Positions 26,250 through 35,284 of a DNA stretch of 64,000 nucleotides are shown here, piece by piece (position 1 is the first letter of the stretch; every line of letters starts with the position of its first letter). The position numbers and the translations under genes were made by a program. Source of the stretch: Streptomyces minutiscleroticus (GTDB lineage Bacteria > Actinomycetota > Actinomycetes > Streptomycetales > Streptomycetaceae); the NCBI RefSeq assembly GCF_014650875.1, contig NZ_BMVU01000011.1, positions 108,139 through 172,138 of the forward strand, written 5' to 3'. The notes under the pieces were generated by a model. That model had not been told where the DNA came from and ran no database searches. It saw only the letters and a list, made by a program, of their open reading frames with translations.

Positions 26250-27646
26250 GGGCCCGCAGGCCGGGGCTCCGCCGCGCGCGCCGCACGCCGGGCCAGCGTC
26301 GTCGTGGAACGGCCGTCGAGGTACGGCAGCAGGACCGCCTGGCCGCCCCAGGTGCGCAGCGCCTCCACCTCCGGCAGGCCGTCGACCGCGTAGTCGCCGC
26401 CCTTGACCCACACGTCGGGGCGCAGCCGGGACAGCAGCTCCACCGGGGTGTCCTCCTCGAAGACCGCGACCGCGTCCACGCTGCCCAGGGCCGCCAGGAC
26501 GCGGACGCGGTCGGCGAGGTGGTTGAGGGGGCGGCCCGGGCCCTTGCGGCGGGCCAGGGACGCGTCGGAGTTCACGCACACGATCAGGCAGTCGCCGATG
26601 CGCCGGGCGCTCTCCAGGAGCCCGACGTGGCCCGCGTGCAGCAGGTCGAAGCAGCCGCCGGTGGCGACGACCGTGCCGCCGCGCGCCCGCACCTCCTCGG
26701 CCAGCGCGAACGGGTCGGCCGCGGGCGGCCGCCCGGTGCGCCCCGCGGGCGGGTCCCGCCACAGCGCGGCGTTGCCCGCGCCGCCCGCCGCCACGAACGC
26801 GGCGGCCTCGGCGACCGCCCGCTGCACCGCCTCCTCCGGCAGCGCGCCGTCCGCGAGCGCCGCGGCCGCCGCGCTCGCGAAGCAGTCCCCGGCGCCGCAC
26901 GGGTCGCCGCCGGAGCGGTAGGGGACCGGCACCAGCATCGGGGCCGTGCTGCCGGACCGCGTCAGCAGCACGCCGCGCTCGCCGAGCGTCACGCCGACCG
27001 CCGCGGCCCGCCAGCGCTCGGCCAGCTCCGCGCCGCGCCGGGCGTGCGCCCGCAGCGACTGGTCGCCGTCCGGCACCAGCGCGCTCGCCTCCGCCGCGTT
27101 CGGGGTGGCCAGCCGCACGCCCGGCACGGGCGCGTCGCCCTTGGGATGGGGGTCCCACACCACCGGCGTGCGGTGCGCCACGGCCGCGAGGTGGTCCCGT
27201 ACGGCCCGCGCGGTGTGCCGGCCGTAGTCGGCGACGAGGACGGCGTGCGCCTGCGCCAGGACGTCCGGCACCGTGCCGTCCTCCGGCGCGCCGGGCGTGC
27301 CGCCGCCGCGGTCGATGCGCACCAGCGGCCGCCCGCTCGCCAGCACCCGCGTCTTCACCGGCAGCGTCCCGGCCAGTGGCAGCTCCACCAGCCGGACCCG
27401 GCCGCGCAGCTCGCGCCGTACGGCGTCGCTGGCCGGGTCGGAGCCGAGCGCGGTCACCAGCACCACCTCCCGCCCGCCGCGCGCGGCCAGGGCGGCGGCG
27501 AGGCCGGCGCCGCCGGGGCGCAGCCGGTCGCCGGTGACGTCGACGACGGGCGCCGGGGCGTCCGGGGCCAGCCGGGTGGAGACGCCCTCGATGTCCTCGT
27601 CCAGCAGGACGTCCCCGACCACGACGAGGGGCGCGGCGCCGCTCAT
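26246..27646 (-). CDS. hldE: Bifunctional heptose 7-phosphate kinase / heptose 1-phosphate adenylyltransferase (HldE-like)
   Basis: Two-domain protein of 466 aa that phosphorylates D-glycero-D-manno-heptose 7-phosphate at C1 and, after dephosphorylation at C7, adenylylates it. Residues 1-320 are a PfkB/ribokinase domain: GDVLLDEDIEG at the N-terminus, RPGGAGLAAALAARGG near 43, and the catalytic GAGDCFASA near 258. Residues 330-466 are a cytidylyltransferase-like domain with the HxGH nucleotide motif in GGCFDLLHAGHVGLLES. WVKGGDYAV and LPYLDGRSTTTLARR near the C-terminus are HldE-like. It overlaps gmhA upstream and the GT9 gene downstream by 4 nt each. Confidence 0.9.
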   Translation of the reverse strand: MSGAAPLVVVGDVLLDEDIEGVSTRLAPDAPAPVVDVTGDRLRPGGAGLAAALAARGGREVVLVTALGSDPASDAVRRELRGRVRLVELPLAGTLPVKTRVLASGRPLVRIDRGGGTPGAPEDGTVPDVLAQAHAVLVADYGRHTARAVRDHLAAVAHRTPVVWDPHPKGDAPVPGVRLATPNAAEASALVPDGDQSLRAHARRGAELAERWRAAAVGVTLGERGVLLTRSGSTAPMLVPVPYRSGGDPCGAGDCFASAAAAALADGALPEEAVQRAVAEAAAFVAAGGAGNAALWRDPPAGRTGRPPAADPFALAEEVRARGGTVVATGGCFDLLHAGHVGLLESARRIGDCLIVCVNSDASLARRKGPGRPLNHLADRVRVLAALGSVDAVAVFEEDTPVELLSRLRPDVWVKGGDYAVDGLPEVEALRTWGGQAVLLPYLDGRSTTTLARRAARAAEPRPAGP

Positions 27647-28293
27647 GACACCCTCCGGCGGACGGCGACGGGCCGGTGCGGGACCGCCGCGACCGCGGGC
27701 GCCGTGAACTCCGCCGCCGCCGTGTCGAAGCACTCGCACAGCAGGTGCACCGCGACCAGGTGGGCCTCCTGCACGGTCGCCGACGCGTCGGCGTCGATGC
27801 ACAGGGACTCGTCGGCGGCCTCGGCGAGCGGGTTCGGCCCGGGCCCGGTCATCGCCCACACCCGCAGGCCCGCCGCCCGTCCGGCGACGGCGGCGGTGAT
27901 CAGGTTGGCGCTGCGCCCGGACGTCGACATCAGCAGGAGGACGTCGCCGGGGCGGCCGTGCGCCGTGACCTGGCGGGCGAAGACGTGCTCGAAGCCGTAG
28001 TCGTTGCCGATGGCGGTCATGCTGGAGGTCTCCGCGTGCAGGGACAGGGCGGAGAAGGCGCGGCGCTCGCGCCGGTAGCGGCCGACGAGCTCGGCGGTCA
28101 GGTGCTGGGCCTGGGCGGCGCTGCCGCCGTTGCCCGCGGCCAGCAGCCGGCCGCCCGTGGGCAGGACGTAGGACAGCTGGGCGGCCCAGTCCGCGATCCG
28201 GCCGAGGCCGCCGTCCCGGCGGAACCGGCCGAGCGCGTCCTGCAGGGACTGGCAGTGCCGGTGCGCGCCGTCGAGTGCAAGGGATTCGCTCAT
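27643..28293 (-). CDS. gmhA: Phosphoheptose isomerase GmhA
   Basis: SIS-domain protein of 216 aa that isomerises sedoheptulose 7-phosphate to D-glycero-D-manno-heptose 7-phosphate. Active-site segments are LLAAGNGGSAAQAQHLTAEL (near residue 50), LSLHAETSSMTAIGNDYGFEHVFARQV (near 85-110), LLLMSTSGRSANLI (near 122) and VQEAHLVAVHLLCE (near 177). These match GmhA more closely than the related DiaA. The start ATG 28291-28293 has no strong ribosome site. It starts the second half of the glycan locus after a 206-bp spacer and is coupled by an ATGA overlap to hldE. Confidence 0.9.
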   Translation of the reverse strand: MSESLALDGAHRHCQSLQDALGRFRRDGGLGRIADWAAQLSYVLPTGGRLLAAGNGGSAAQAQHLTAELVGRYRRERRAFSALSLHAETSSMTAIGNDYGFEHVFARQVTAHGRPGDVLLLMSTSGRSANLITAAVAGRAAGLRVWAMTGPGPNPLAEAADESLCIDADASATVQEAHLVAVHLLCECFDTAAAEFTAPAVAAVPHRPVAVRRRVS

Positions 28294-28499
28294 CGTGATT
28301 CGGGTCCGCCGCTTCCGTACGTCTGCCGGTCCACGTCCGCACGTCTGCGCATGTCTCCATGCGGTCCGTGCGAGCCGCGGGTCCGTGGGTGCGTACGGGG
28401 CGGGGCCCGCACCTCCTTCGGGCATCGCTGCTGTCTGTCGGTCGGTCGGTTCCGGTCGGCCCGGGCCGCCGGGCGTCTGAGGGCCGGTGGGTCTTCGGC
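28294..28499. promoter_or_regulatory. Spacer before gmhA with repeated ACGTCTGC
   Basis: This is the only large gap inside the glycan locus (206 bp). ACGTCTGC occurs at 28319-28326 and 28341-28348, 22 bp apart, with ACGTCCGC between them (28333-28340). A short GTCG tetranucleotide run lies at about 28438-28450. An internal promoter for gmhA-hldE-GT9 is likely here, but I cannot define it. Confidence 0.4.
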
Positions 28500-29744
28500 T
28501 CACACCACCCGCGTCACGGCGTACCGCGCGGCCAGGACCTCGCCGTACACGGCCTCGGTGGCGGCCGCGACCCGGTCCCAGCCGTAGCGGTTCAGCACCC
28601 GGCGGCGGCCGGCCGCCCCGCACCGCTCCCGCAGGGCGGGATCGGCGAGCAGGGCGGCGACCGCGCGGGCCAGGGCCTCCGGGTCGCCGGGCGGCACGAG
28701 CCGCCCCGTGCCGGGGTCCGTGACGGTGTCCAGCTGTCCGCCCACCGCGCTCGCCACCACCGGCCGGCCGCAGGCCATCGCCTCCAGCGGCACGATGCCG
28801 AACGGCTCGTAGTCGGCGGGGCACAGCACCACGTCGGCGCTGCGCAGCAGGGGCGCCATGGCCTCGCGGGGCACGGAGCCGGTGAAGCGGACGCGGTCCG
28901 CGACCCCGGCGTCCCCGGCGAGCCGCCGCAGTCTGCGCACCTCCGGGTCGGCGTCGAGCCGACCGGGCGCGGGGCCGCCGACCACGACGAGTTCGGCGCC
29001 GGGCAGCCGGGCCAGGGCGGCGACGGAGACGGCCGCGCCCTTGCGCGGCACGAGCCGCCCCACCTGGAGCAGCCGGTACGGGTGCGGGCCCCGCTCGGCG
29101 ACCGGCCCGTACGGGGTGAACTGCCCGGTGTCGACGCCGCACGGCACGATGCCGACGCGGTCGGCGGGTATGCCCATCGCGCGCAGCTCGGCGGCCTCGT
29201 CGCGGCAGGTGGCGACGATACGGTCGCAGTCCAGGCCCACCTCGCGCTCGCAGGCGATCCGGGAGCGGGGACTGGTGTCGGCGTCGCCCTGGTGGCGCCG
29301 CTTCACCGTGCCCAGCGCGTGGTAGGTGTGCAGCAGCGGCAGCCGCAGCTCGCGCGCGCCCGGCAGCGAGGCCAGGCCCGACATCCAGAAGTGCGAGTGC
29401 ACCAGGTCGGGCGCGCGGCTGCGCCACCGCTCGGTGAGGTGGCGGGCGAACTGCGGGACGTACGGCAGGAGTTCGTCCTTGGGTATCTCCTCCGGCGGAC
29501 CCGCGGGCACGTGGTGCACGTCGACGCCCGCCCGCAGGGGAACCAGCCGCGGCAGGCCGGGGGAGTCGCGGCGGGTGTAGACGGTGACGTGGTGGCCCCG
29601 GTCGGCCAGGGCGCCGGCGAGCCGCGCGACGTGGACGTTCTGCCCGCCCGCGTCGACGCCGCCCAGCGCGGCGAGGGGACTCGCGTGCTCCGAGACCAGC
29701 GCGACGGACAGGGGGCCCGTGGGGCCGGGGCTGTACGAGGTCAT
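28500..29744 (-). CDS. GT4-family glycosyltransferase
   Basis: Retaining GT-B enzyme of 414 aa. The N-terminal half has VALVSEHASPLAALGGVDAGGQNVHVARLAGAL (near residue 14), and DLVHSHFWMSGL (near 115). The C-terminal nucleotide-sugar half has LLQVGRLVPRKGAAVSV (near 228) and the E-x7-E motif in DYEPFGIVPLEAMACGRPVVAS (near 320). It resembles sugar-phosphate or lipid-linked sugar transferases such as MshA-like GT4 members. Start ATG 29744 overlaps the upstream glycosyltransferase stop (ATGA). It is seventh in the glycan operon. Donor and acceptor unknown. Confidence 0.88.
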   Translation of the reverse strand: MTSYSPGPTGPLSVALVSEHASPLAALGGVDAGGQNVHVARLAGALADRGHHVTVYTRRDSPGLPRLVPLRAGVDVHHVPAGPPEEIPKDELLPYVPQFARHLTERWRSRAPDLVHSHFWMSGLASLPGARELRLPLLHTYHALGTVKRRHQGDADTSPRSRIACEREVGLDCDRIVATCRDEAAELRAMGIPADRVGIVPCGVDTGQFTPYGPVAERGPHPYRLLQVGRLVPRKGAAVSVAALARLPGAELVVVGGPAPGRLDADPEVRRLRRLAGDAGVADRVRFTGSVPREAMAPLLRSADVVLCPADYEPFGIVPLEAMACGRPVVASAVGGQLDTVTDPGTGRLVPPGDPEALARAVAALLADPALRERCGAAGRRRVLNRYGWDRVAAATEAVYGEVLAARYAVTRVV

Positions 29745-30706
29745 GAGCGCACCTCCGCGATCAGTTCTTCCCAGTCGGCCAGGAAGCGCTTGAGGCCGTA
29801 CCGTTCGAGGGCCGCCTGCCGGGCGCGCGCGCCGTCCTCGGCCGCGGCCTGCGGTTCGCGCAGGTAGTGCCGGGCGGCGTCGGCCAGCACCTCGGGCCGG
29901 GTGGAGAGGGTGCCGCAGCCCGCGGGCACCGCCTCGACGGCCTCCGTCGTGGCGAGCGCCACGACCGGCATGCCCAGGTGCATCGCCTCCAGCAGGGACA
30001 GGCCGAGCGACGTCCAGCGCACCGGGTGCAGGTACAGCCGGCGCTGCGCCATGGCCGCGTGCAGCCGCTGCTGCGGCAGGTCCATGCCGCGGCAGTGGCT
30101 CGGGGGCACGCCGAGGCGCTCGCCCAGGTGCTCGGTGCGCATGCCGAAGACGTCGAGCGGCACGGCCTGCGACAGGGCGGGCAGGAGGTCGGTGCCGGTG
30201 TACCGGCCGCGCCGGACCGGCTCGTTGACCACGACGGCGGCGCGCTCCAGGTGCCCGGTGTAGAGGTGGCCCGGGTCGACGATGCCGTGCTCGACCACCC
30301 GGGTGCGCGTGCCGCCGTTGTCCCAGAACAGCCGGTTGAAGTACGTGACGTGCACGAGCGTGACGTCGTCGCGGTCGGCGCAGGGGTGCCGGGTCAGCGG
30401 GACGCGGCCGTCCGGCGCGTTGTGCTCCAGGTACACGGCGGGCACGTCGCGGCCCGGCCGTCTGCCGCCGAGCCACCGCTCGGCGAGCTCCGCCTCGTGC
30501 GGGCGCTGCAGGACGACGAGGTCGACCTGCGCGTCCCGCAGCTGCTCGGGCGTCCGCTCCACGACCGAGTCGGGCCAGGGGAACGTCCGGGCCCGGCCGA
30601 GGCCGTCGGGCCCGCGGTCCGGCGTGACGGGCACGAGGTAGGTGTGCGGCCCCTGGACGAACGACGTCGTCCACGACCCGTGCACGTGCCACAGCAGGAT
30701 GTTCAT
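29741..30706 (-). CDS. GT-B glycosyltransferase of the glycan operon
   Basis: Protein of 321 aa. MNILLWHVHGSWTTSFVQGPHTYLVPV at the start, AVYLEHNAPDGRVPLTRHP in the middle, and a GT1/GT4-like C-terminal motif YLHPVRWTSLGLSLLEAMHLGMPVVALATTEAVEAVP (near residue 225-260) point to a retaining glycosyltransferase. Start ATG 30706 has GAGGAG 7 nt upstream. It overlaps its neighbours on both sides by 4 nt. WHVHGSW plus TSFVQG is characteristic of a subgroup seen in similar actinobacterial loci. Donor unknown. Confidence 0.8.
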   Translation of the reverse strand: MNILLWHVHGSWTTSFVQGPHTYLVPVTPDRGPDGLGRARTFPWPDSVVERTPEQLRDAQVDLVVLQRPHEAELAERWLGGRRPGRDVPAVYLEHNAPDGRVPLTRHPCADRDDVTLVHVTYFNRLFWDNGGTRTRVVEHGIVDPGHLYTGHLERAAVVVNEPVRRGRYTGTDLLPALSQAVPLDVFGMRTEHLGERLGVPPSHCRGMDLPQQRLHAAMAQRRLYLHPVRWTSLGLSLLEAMHLGMPVVALATTEAVEAVPAGCGTLSTRPEVLADAARHYLREPQAAAEDGARARQAALERYGLKRFLADWEELIAEVRS

Positions 30707-31779
30707 ACGGTCGCTCCTCGCTCGGTGTCGGTTGTGCCGGACGGCCCCGCTCGGCCCCCCGCGTGACCGTCGCGGCCGTACAGCGCGGCCACCGCGGCGA
30801 CCACCTCGGCGTCGCCCACCGCGTCCAGGCAGGGGTGTCCCGGGACGGGGCACCGGCGGGCCCGGCTCCCGGCGCACGGTGCGCCCCGGTCGCCGAGCAG
30901 CACGTGCGGCACGCCGTACGGCCGCCACCGCTCCGCCGGCACCACCGGCGCGAACGGGCAGACGACGGGCGTGCCCACGGCGGCGGCGAGGTGCGCGGGC
31001 CCGGTGTTGCCGACCACGGCGACGCGCGCCCGGGCCAGCACGCCCGCGAGCTCGTGGAAGCCGGTGACACCGCCGAGGTCCAGGGCGTGGCCCCCGGAGA
31101 CCCGCGCGGTGAGGTCCTTCTCGGCGGCCGCGCCGGTGACCACCACGCGGTACCCGGCGGCGGTGAGCGCGGCCGCGGCGCGCGCCGCCCGGCCCGGGCT
31201 CCAGGCGCGGGCCGGGACGGCGGCGCCGGGATGCAGCACCACGTACGGGTCCGCTCCCGTCAGGTGCGCGGTGTCCGGGGGAGCGGTCACGCGCAGGCCG
31301 CCGTCGTCGCCGGGCGGCAGCCGGAACCCGGCGTCCCGCGCCAGGTCGAGGGCGGCCTGTGCCTCGTGGCGGTGGGGCAGCCGGTGGTGGCGCAGGTCGA
31401 GCAGGGCGCCGGGGTAGTCCTCGCTGTCGGCGGCGGTCCGGCCGACCCCGGCGAGCTTCAGCAGCAGCGCGGCCGGCAGCGGGCTCTGGTGGTACGAGAC
31501 GAGGACCAGGGCCCGGTCGTAGCGCCCGGCGGCCAGGGTGCGCACCAGGGCGAGGGTCTCCTCGCGGGAGACGGCCGCCGGGTCGAGCCCGACCCAGGGG
31601 GCGTCGAAGCACAGCACCTCGTCCACGCCGGGCAGCAGCCGCGCGGCCGGCAGGCCCTGCGGGCCGCACAGCAGGGCGGTGTGCGAGGACCCGGCCGCCA
31701 CCGCCCGTACGGCGGGCCCGGCCAGCAGGACGTCGCCCGCGCTGTCCAGGCGGACGACCAGGGTACGGGGACGGATCAT
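30703..31779 (-). CDS. GT9 heptosyltransferase-like glycosyltransferase
   Basis: Second GT9-type enzyme of the locus, 358 aa. TLVVRLDSAGDVLLAGPAVRAVA (residues 6-28) is the GT9 entry motif, YDRALVLVSYHQSPLPAAL lies near 90, PYVVLHPGAAVPARAWSP near 178, and VAVVGNTGPAHLAAAVGTPVVCPFAPVVPAERW near 260-292 corresponds to the donor-binding loop. A Cys-containing tail (GAPCAGSRARRCPVPGHPC) is typical of actinobacterial members. ATGA overlaps on both sides place it firmly in the operon. With the first GT9 it suggests at least two heptose (or related) transfers. Confidence 0.86.
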   Translation of the reverse strand: MIRPRTLVVRLDSAGDVLLAGPAVRAVAAGSSHTALLCGPQGLPAARLLPGVDEVLCFDAPWVGLDPAAVSREETLALVRTLAAGRYDRALVLVSYHQSPLPAALLLKLAGVGRTAADSEDYPGALLDLRHHRLPHRHEAQAALDLARDAGFRLPPGDDGGLRVTAPPDTAHLTGADPYVVLHPGAAVPARAWSPGRAARAAAALTAAGYRVVVTGAAAEKDLTARVSGGHALDLGGVTGFHELAGVLARARVAVVGNTGPAHLAAAVGTPVVCPFAPVVPAERWRPYGVPHVLLGDRGAPCAGSRARRCPVPGHPCLDAVGDAEVVAAVAALYGRDGHAGGRAGPSGTTDTERGATV

Positions 31780-32462
31780 CGCGCTCCCTCCGCCGTGGCC
31801 GTACGGCCGGGGACCGGTGCGCCGTCCAGGACCAGGCGGACGGCGTCGAGCAGGGTCGGCGCCGTCTCGGCGGCCGCCGCGACCTCCTCGGCCCTGGTGA
31901 CCGCGGTGGGCACCAGCACCCCGCGCGCGCCCGCCGCGCGGGCGGCCGTCACGTCCGCGCCGATGTCGCCGACGACGACCGTGCGGGCGGGGTCCGCGCC
32001 GAGCCGCGCGCAGGCCGCGCGCACCAGTCCCGGCGCGGGCTTGCGGCACCCGCAGCCGTCGCCGGGCCCGTGCGGGCAGACGGCCCACACCGCGAACGGC
32101 CCGAGCAGCTCCTCCACCCGCCGCGCCACGGCCTCGACCTGGCGGTGGGTCAGCAGGCCGCGGGCCACGCCCGACTGGTTGCTGACCACGGCGACCGGCA
32201 CGCCGCGGGCCCGTACGGCGGCGACGGCCTCCCGGACCGAGGGCAGGGGGACGACCAGCGCGGGGTCGCCGTTGTAGGGGACGTCGGCGACGAGCGTGCC
32301 GTCGCGGTCGAAGAGGACGGCGTCGGGCAGCGCGGCGCCGTGGGACCGGGGGACGGGCGCCGCTGCGCCGCCCGCCTCGAACAGCCAGGGGCCCGCCGTC
32401 CCGCCGGCCGGGGACGGCCGGCGGGACGGCAGCGGCGGGCGGGCCGCGGGGCGCCCGGTCAC
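31776..32462 (-). CDS. gmhB: D-glycero-D-manno-heptose bisphosphate phosphatase (GmhB-like, HAD-IIIA)
   Basis: HAD phosphatase of 228 aa that removes the C7 phosphate of heptose 1,7-bisphosphate. The nucleophile motif is DRDGT (AVLFDRDGTLVADVPYNGDP, near residue 50). The Ser/Thr motif is VVSNQSGVARGLLT, and the GmhB zinc loop is visible as CPHGPGDGCGCRKPAPG (near 135), followed by VVGDIGADVTAARAAGA. This zinc loop separates it from plain histidinol phosphatases. The GTG start overlaps the GT2 stop. It carries an unusual N-terminal extension of about 45 Pro/Arg-rich residues. Confidence 0.87.
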   Translation of the reverse strand: MTGRPAARPPLPSRRPSPAGGTAGPWLFEAGGAAAPVPRSHGAALPDAVLFDRDGTLVADVPYNGDPALVVPLPSVREAVAAVRARGVPVAVVSNQSGVARGLLTHRQVEAVARRVEELLGPFAVWAVCPHGPGDGCGCRKPAPGLVRAACARLGADPARTVVVGDIGADVTAARAAGARGVLVPTAVTRAEEVAAAAETAPTLLDAVRLVLDGAPVPGRTATAEGAR

Positions 32463-33526
32463 GGCAGCACCCGGTCCTTCGCCCGGTGGTGCGGCGCGGG
32501 CGGCGGCGCGGCGCCGGCCGGAGGCGTCCACGGCTCGGTCCTCCGGTGGACGAACCGCCCGCGCAGCCAGTGCCAGGCGGCGAGGGGCGGGATGAGGGCG
32601 CTGGTCAGGACCATGGAGACGACCTCGTCCCGGTCGCGCGGGCCGGGGGCGATCCGGGCCGCCGCGAACTCGGCGGTGCCCGCCAGCCAGCCCGCCGCGC
32701 ACGCCAGCGCCGGGCCGCGTCCGCCGAGCGCGGCGCAGGACAGCGCGCCGAGCCCGGCCGCGGTCACCGCGAGATGGCGCGGCAGCCGGCCGCGCGGCGC
32801 GGCCGCGCGCTCCCACCAGTCCGGCCCGTGCAGCCGCGTCATCAGCACGTCGTCGGCGTTGCCCCGCTGCGCCCGCACCGAGACCCAGCGGTCGGCGGGC
32901 CGCACGGGGTGCGTGGTGCGGCGCTCGCCCGCCGCCACCGTCCAGCCCGCCGCCAGCACCCGCAGGGCGAGGTCCGCGTCCTCCCGGAAGGCCCGCCGGA
33001 ACCGCTCGTCGAAGCCGCCGACGGCCTCCAGGGCCGTACGCCGGTAGGCCATGTCGGCGGTGATCCAGCGGGCGGTCTCCAGGCCCGCGGTGTTGCGCTC
33101 CCAGTCGGTGGGGCGCCGGTGCGCGGGCAGCGGCACGGTGATCCGCGCGGTGACGGCCGCCGTGCGGCGCGAGGCCGCGGCCAGGTCGCGGGCCAGCCGC
33201 TCGCCCCAGCCCGGCCCCGGCACCACGTCGTCGTCGAGGAAGACGATCCAGGGCACGGCGGGGGCCGCGCGCCAGCCGGCGTTGCGCGCGGCGGCCGGCC
33301 CGCGCCCGCCGCCCGCCACGACGGTGGTCAGCCCCACCAGCCCGGGCGGCACGTCGACGGGGAGCGGGCCGCGCGTCAGGGGCAGGTCGTCGACCAGCAC
33401 CACCCGCGCCGGCGGGGGACCGCCGGCGGCGGCCAGCGCCCGCAGGCAGGCGCCGAGGCTCGGCCGGCCCAGGGTGGGGATCACCACGGCGTACTCGGGA
33501 CGCCCGGCCCCGCCGCCCGCCGTCAC
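32459..33526 (-). CDS. GT2-family glycosyltransferase with C-terminal hydrophobic segment
   Basis: GT-A enzyme of 355 aa. YAVVIPTLGRPSLGACLRAL (near residue 12), RNAGWRAAPAVPWIVFLDDDVVPGPGW with the DDD/DXD metal motif (near 97), TADMAYRRTALEAVGGFDERFRRAFREDADLALRV with the catalytic ED (near 155-190). The C-terminal part has Ala/Leu-rich segments (LAVTAAGLGALSCAALGGRGPALACAAGWLAG), so it may be membrane-associated. The GTG start overlaps the carbamoyltransferase stop. Donor unknown. Confidence 0.87.
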   Translation of the reverse strand: MTAGGGAGRPEYAVVIPTLGRPSLGACLRALAAAGGPPPARVVLVDDLPLTRGPLPVDVPPGLVGLTTVVAGGGRGPAAARNAGWRAAPAVPWIVFLDDDVVPGPGWGERLARDLAAASRRTAAVTARITVPLPAHRRPTDWERNTAGLETARWITADMAYRRTALEAVGGFDERFRRAFREDADLALRVLAAGWTVAAGERRTTHPVRPADRWVSVRAQRGNADDVLMTRLHGPDWWERAAAPRGRLPRHLAVTAAGLGALSCAALGGRGPALACAAGWLAGTAEFAAARIAPGPRDRDEVVSMVLTSALIPPLAAWHWLRGRFVHRRTEPWTPPAGAAPPPAPHHRAKDRVLP

Positions 33527-35187
33527 GCCGTGGCCCCGTCGTCGCAGACCCCGAAGAAGGCGGGGCGCCGGACCGCGTACGGGCCGATGGCGAGCAGGTC
33601 CACGGGGGAGGAGCCGAAGCACTCCAGGGCGTCGCGCGGGTCGTCGACCATGGGCCGCCCCGCCGTGTTCAGACTGGTGTTGACGACCACGGGCAGTCCG
33701 GTGAGGCGCTCGAAGGCGGCGAGCATCCGGGCGACCAGCGGCTCGGCGGCCGGGTCCACGGTCTGGATGCGGGCGGTGCCGTCGACGTGCACGACGGCCG
33801 GAATGCGCTCGCGCCACCCGGGGGCCACGTCGTGGACGAACAGCATGTACGGGCTCGGCATCGGCCCGTCGAAGATCTCGGGGGCCCGGTCGGCCAGCAC
33901 CATGGGCGCCACCGGGCGGAACTGCTCGCGGCCCTTCACGTCGTTGAGGCGCTCCAGGTTGCCCGCGTGCCCGGGGTGGGCCAGCAGGGAGCGGTGGCCC
34001 AGCGCCCGCGGCCCGTACTCGGAGCGGCCCTGGAACCAGGCCACGATCCCGTTGTCCGCGAGCGTGCGCGCCACCGTCTCCGCGATGTCCGCGGGCCGCT
34101 CGAACGGCACGCCCGCCGTCTTCAGCCATGCCCCGATCTCCGCGTCCGACCAGTCGCGGCCGAGGTCCGCGCCGGTCATGCACCCCACGTCCTCGCCCGC
34201 GCCGGCGGACAGCAGCAGGGCGCTGCCCAGCGCCGTGCCCGCGTCGCCGGCCGCGGGCTGCACCCACACCCGGGAGAAGGGACCCTCGCGGGCGATGCGG
34301 GAGTTGGCCACACAGTTGAGCGCGACGCCGCCGGCGAGGGTGAGCACGCTGTCGTGCGTGCGCCCGTGCAGCCAGCGCACCAGGTTCAGCAGGGTCTCCT
34401 CCAGGACCGCCTGCGCGCTGGCCGCCACGTCCGCGTGGTCCTGGGTCCACGGCTCGTCCGCGCCGCGCGGCGCGCACAGCTCGTGCCAGGGCACGGACGC
34501 GGCGCGGAACCCGCCGTCGCCCGTGGCCCGCACGTGGCGGCGCAGCTCGGCCAGCATCCGCGGCCGCCCGTGCGAGGCCAGCGCCATCACCTTGAACTCG
34601 TCCGAGGAGCGCAGGAAGCCCAGGTGCTCGGTCAGCTCCTCGTAGACCAGCCCCAGCGAGTGCGGCAGCTCCTGCGCGTACAGGGGCTCCAGGCTGTCAC
34701 CGGTGCGGTGCGCGGCCAGGTGCGAGGCGCGCTCGCCGCGGCCGTCGAGCACCAGGACCGAGGAGTCGCCCGCGTCGGGCGCGGCGAAGGCGCCGGACGC
34801 GGCGTGCGCCATGTGGTGCGGCACGAAGCGGACCTTGGCCGGGTCCAGGCCGGGCAGCGCGGCGGCGAGGAAGTTCGGGGCCTCGCGCGCATAGGTGAGC
34901 CGCAGGTGGTCCCACGGGTCGTCGAGCCCCATGGCCTCGGCGGGGCGGGCCAGCTCCGGGTCGAAGGAGTACGCGACGACGTCGAGGTCCTGCGGGCGCA
35001 GGCCCGCCCGCTTCAGGCACCAGGCGGCGGCCTTCTCGGGCAGCTCCCAGGCCGAGAACGGCAGCGGCCGCTTGCCGTGCTTGCGCCGCGAGAAGCGCTC
35101 CTCCTCGGCGGCGGCGACGGTGCGCCCGTCGATGACGAGGGCGGCGGCGGGATCGTGGAACAGGGCGTTGATTCCGAGGATGCGCAT
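33523..35187 (-). CDS. O-carbamoyltransferase, NodU/CmcH (TobZ) family
   Basis: Protein of 554 aa that would transfer a carbamoyl group from carbamoyl phosphate, through carbamoyl-AMP, to a sugar hydroxyl. MRILGINALFHDPAAALVIDG opens the Kae1-like domain. The metal-binding histidines are in HHMAHAASGAF (near residue 125). Further motifs are GGVALNCVANSRI (near 290) and, in the C-terminal YrdC-like carbamoylation domain, QGRSEYGPRALGHRSLLA, NDVKGREQFRPVAPMVL and PVVVNTSLNTAGRPMV. Enzymes of this family modify Nod factors, cephamycins and aminoglycosides. Here the likely acceptor is a sugar of the heptose glycan. Confidence 0.9.
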   Translation of the reverse strand: MRILGINALFHDPAAALVIDGRTVAAAEEERFSRRKHGKRPLPFSAWELPEKAAAWCLKRAGLRPQDLDVVAYSFDPELARPAEAMGLDDPWDHLRLTYAREAPNFLAAALPGLDPAKVRFVPHHMAHAASGAFAAPDAGDSSVLVLDGRGERASHLAAHRTGDSLEPLYAQELPHSLGLVYEELTEHLGFLRSSDEFKVMALASHGRPRMLAELRRHVRATGDGGFRAASVPWHELCAPRGADEPWTQDHADVAASAQAVLEETLLNLVRWLHGRTHDSVLTLAGGVALNCVANSRIAREGPFSRVWVQPAAGDAGTALGSALLLSAGAGEDVGCMTGADLGRDWSDAEIGAWLKTAGVPFERPADIAETVARTLADNGIVAWFQGRSEYGPRALGHRSLLAHPGHAGNLERLNDVKGREQFRPVAPMVLADRAPEIFDGPMPSPYMLFVHDVAPGWRERIPAVVHVDGTARIQTVDPAAEPLVARMLAAFERLTGLPVVVNTSLNTAGRPMVDDPRDALECFGSSPVDLLAIGPYAVRRPAFFGVCDDGATA

Positions 35188-35284
35188 GACAGTCCCATGC
35201 CTTTCGGCGGGTCGGGGCGACCCGGTCGGTGGGGGAGCGGCGGGCGGGACCCGGCGTACGGACGGGTACGGCGGGCAGGGGCCT

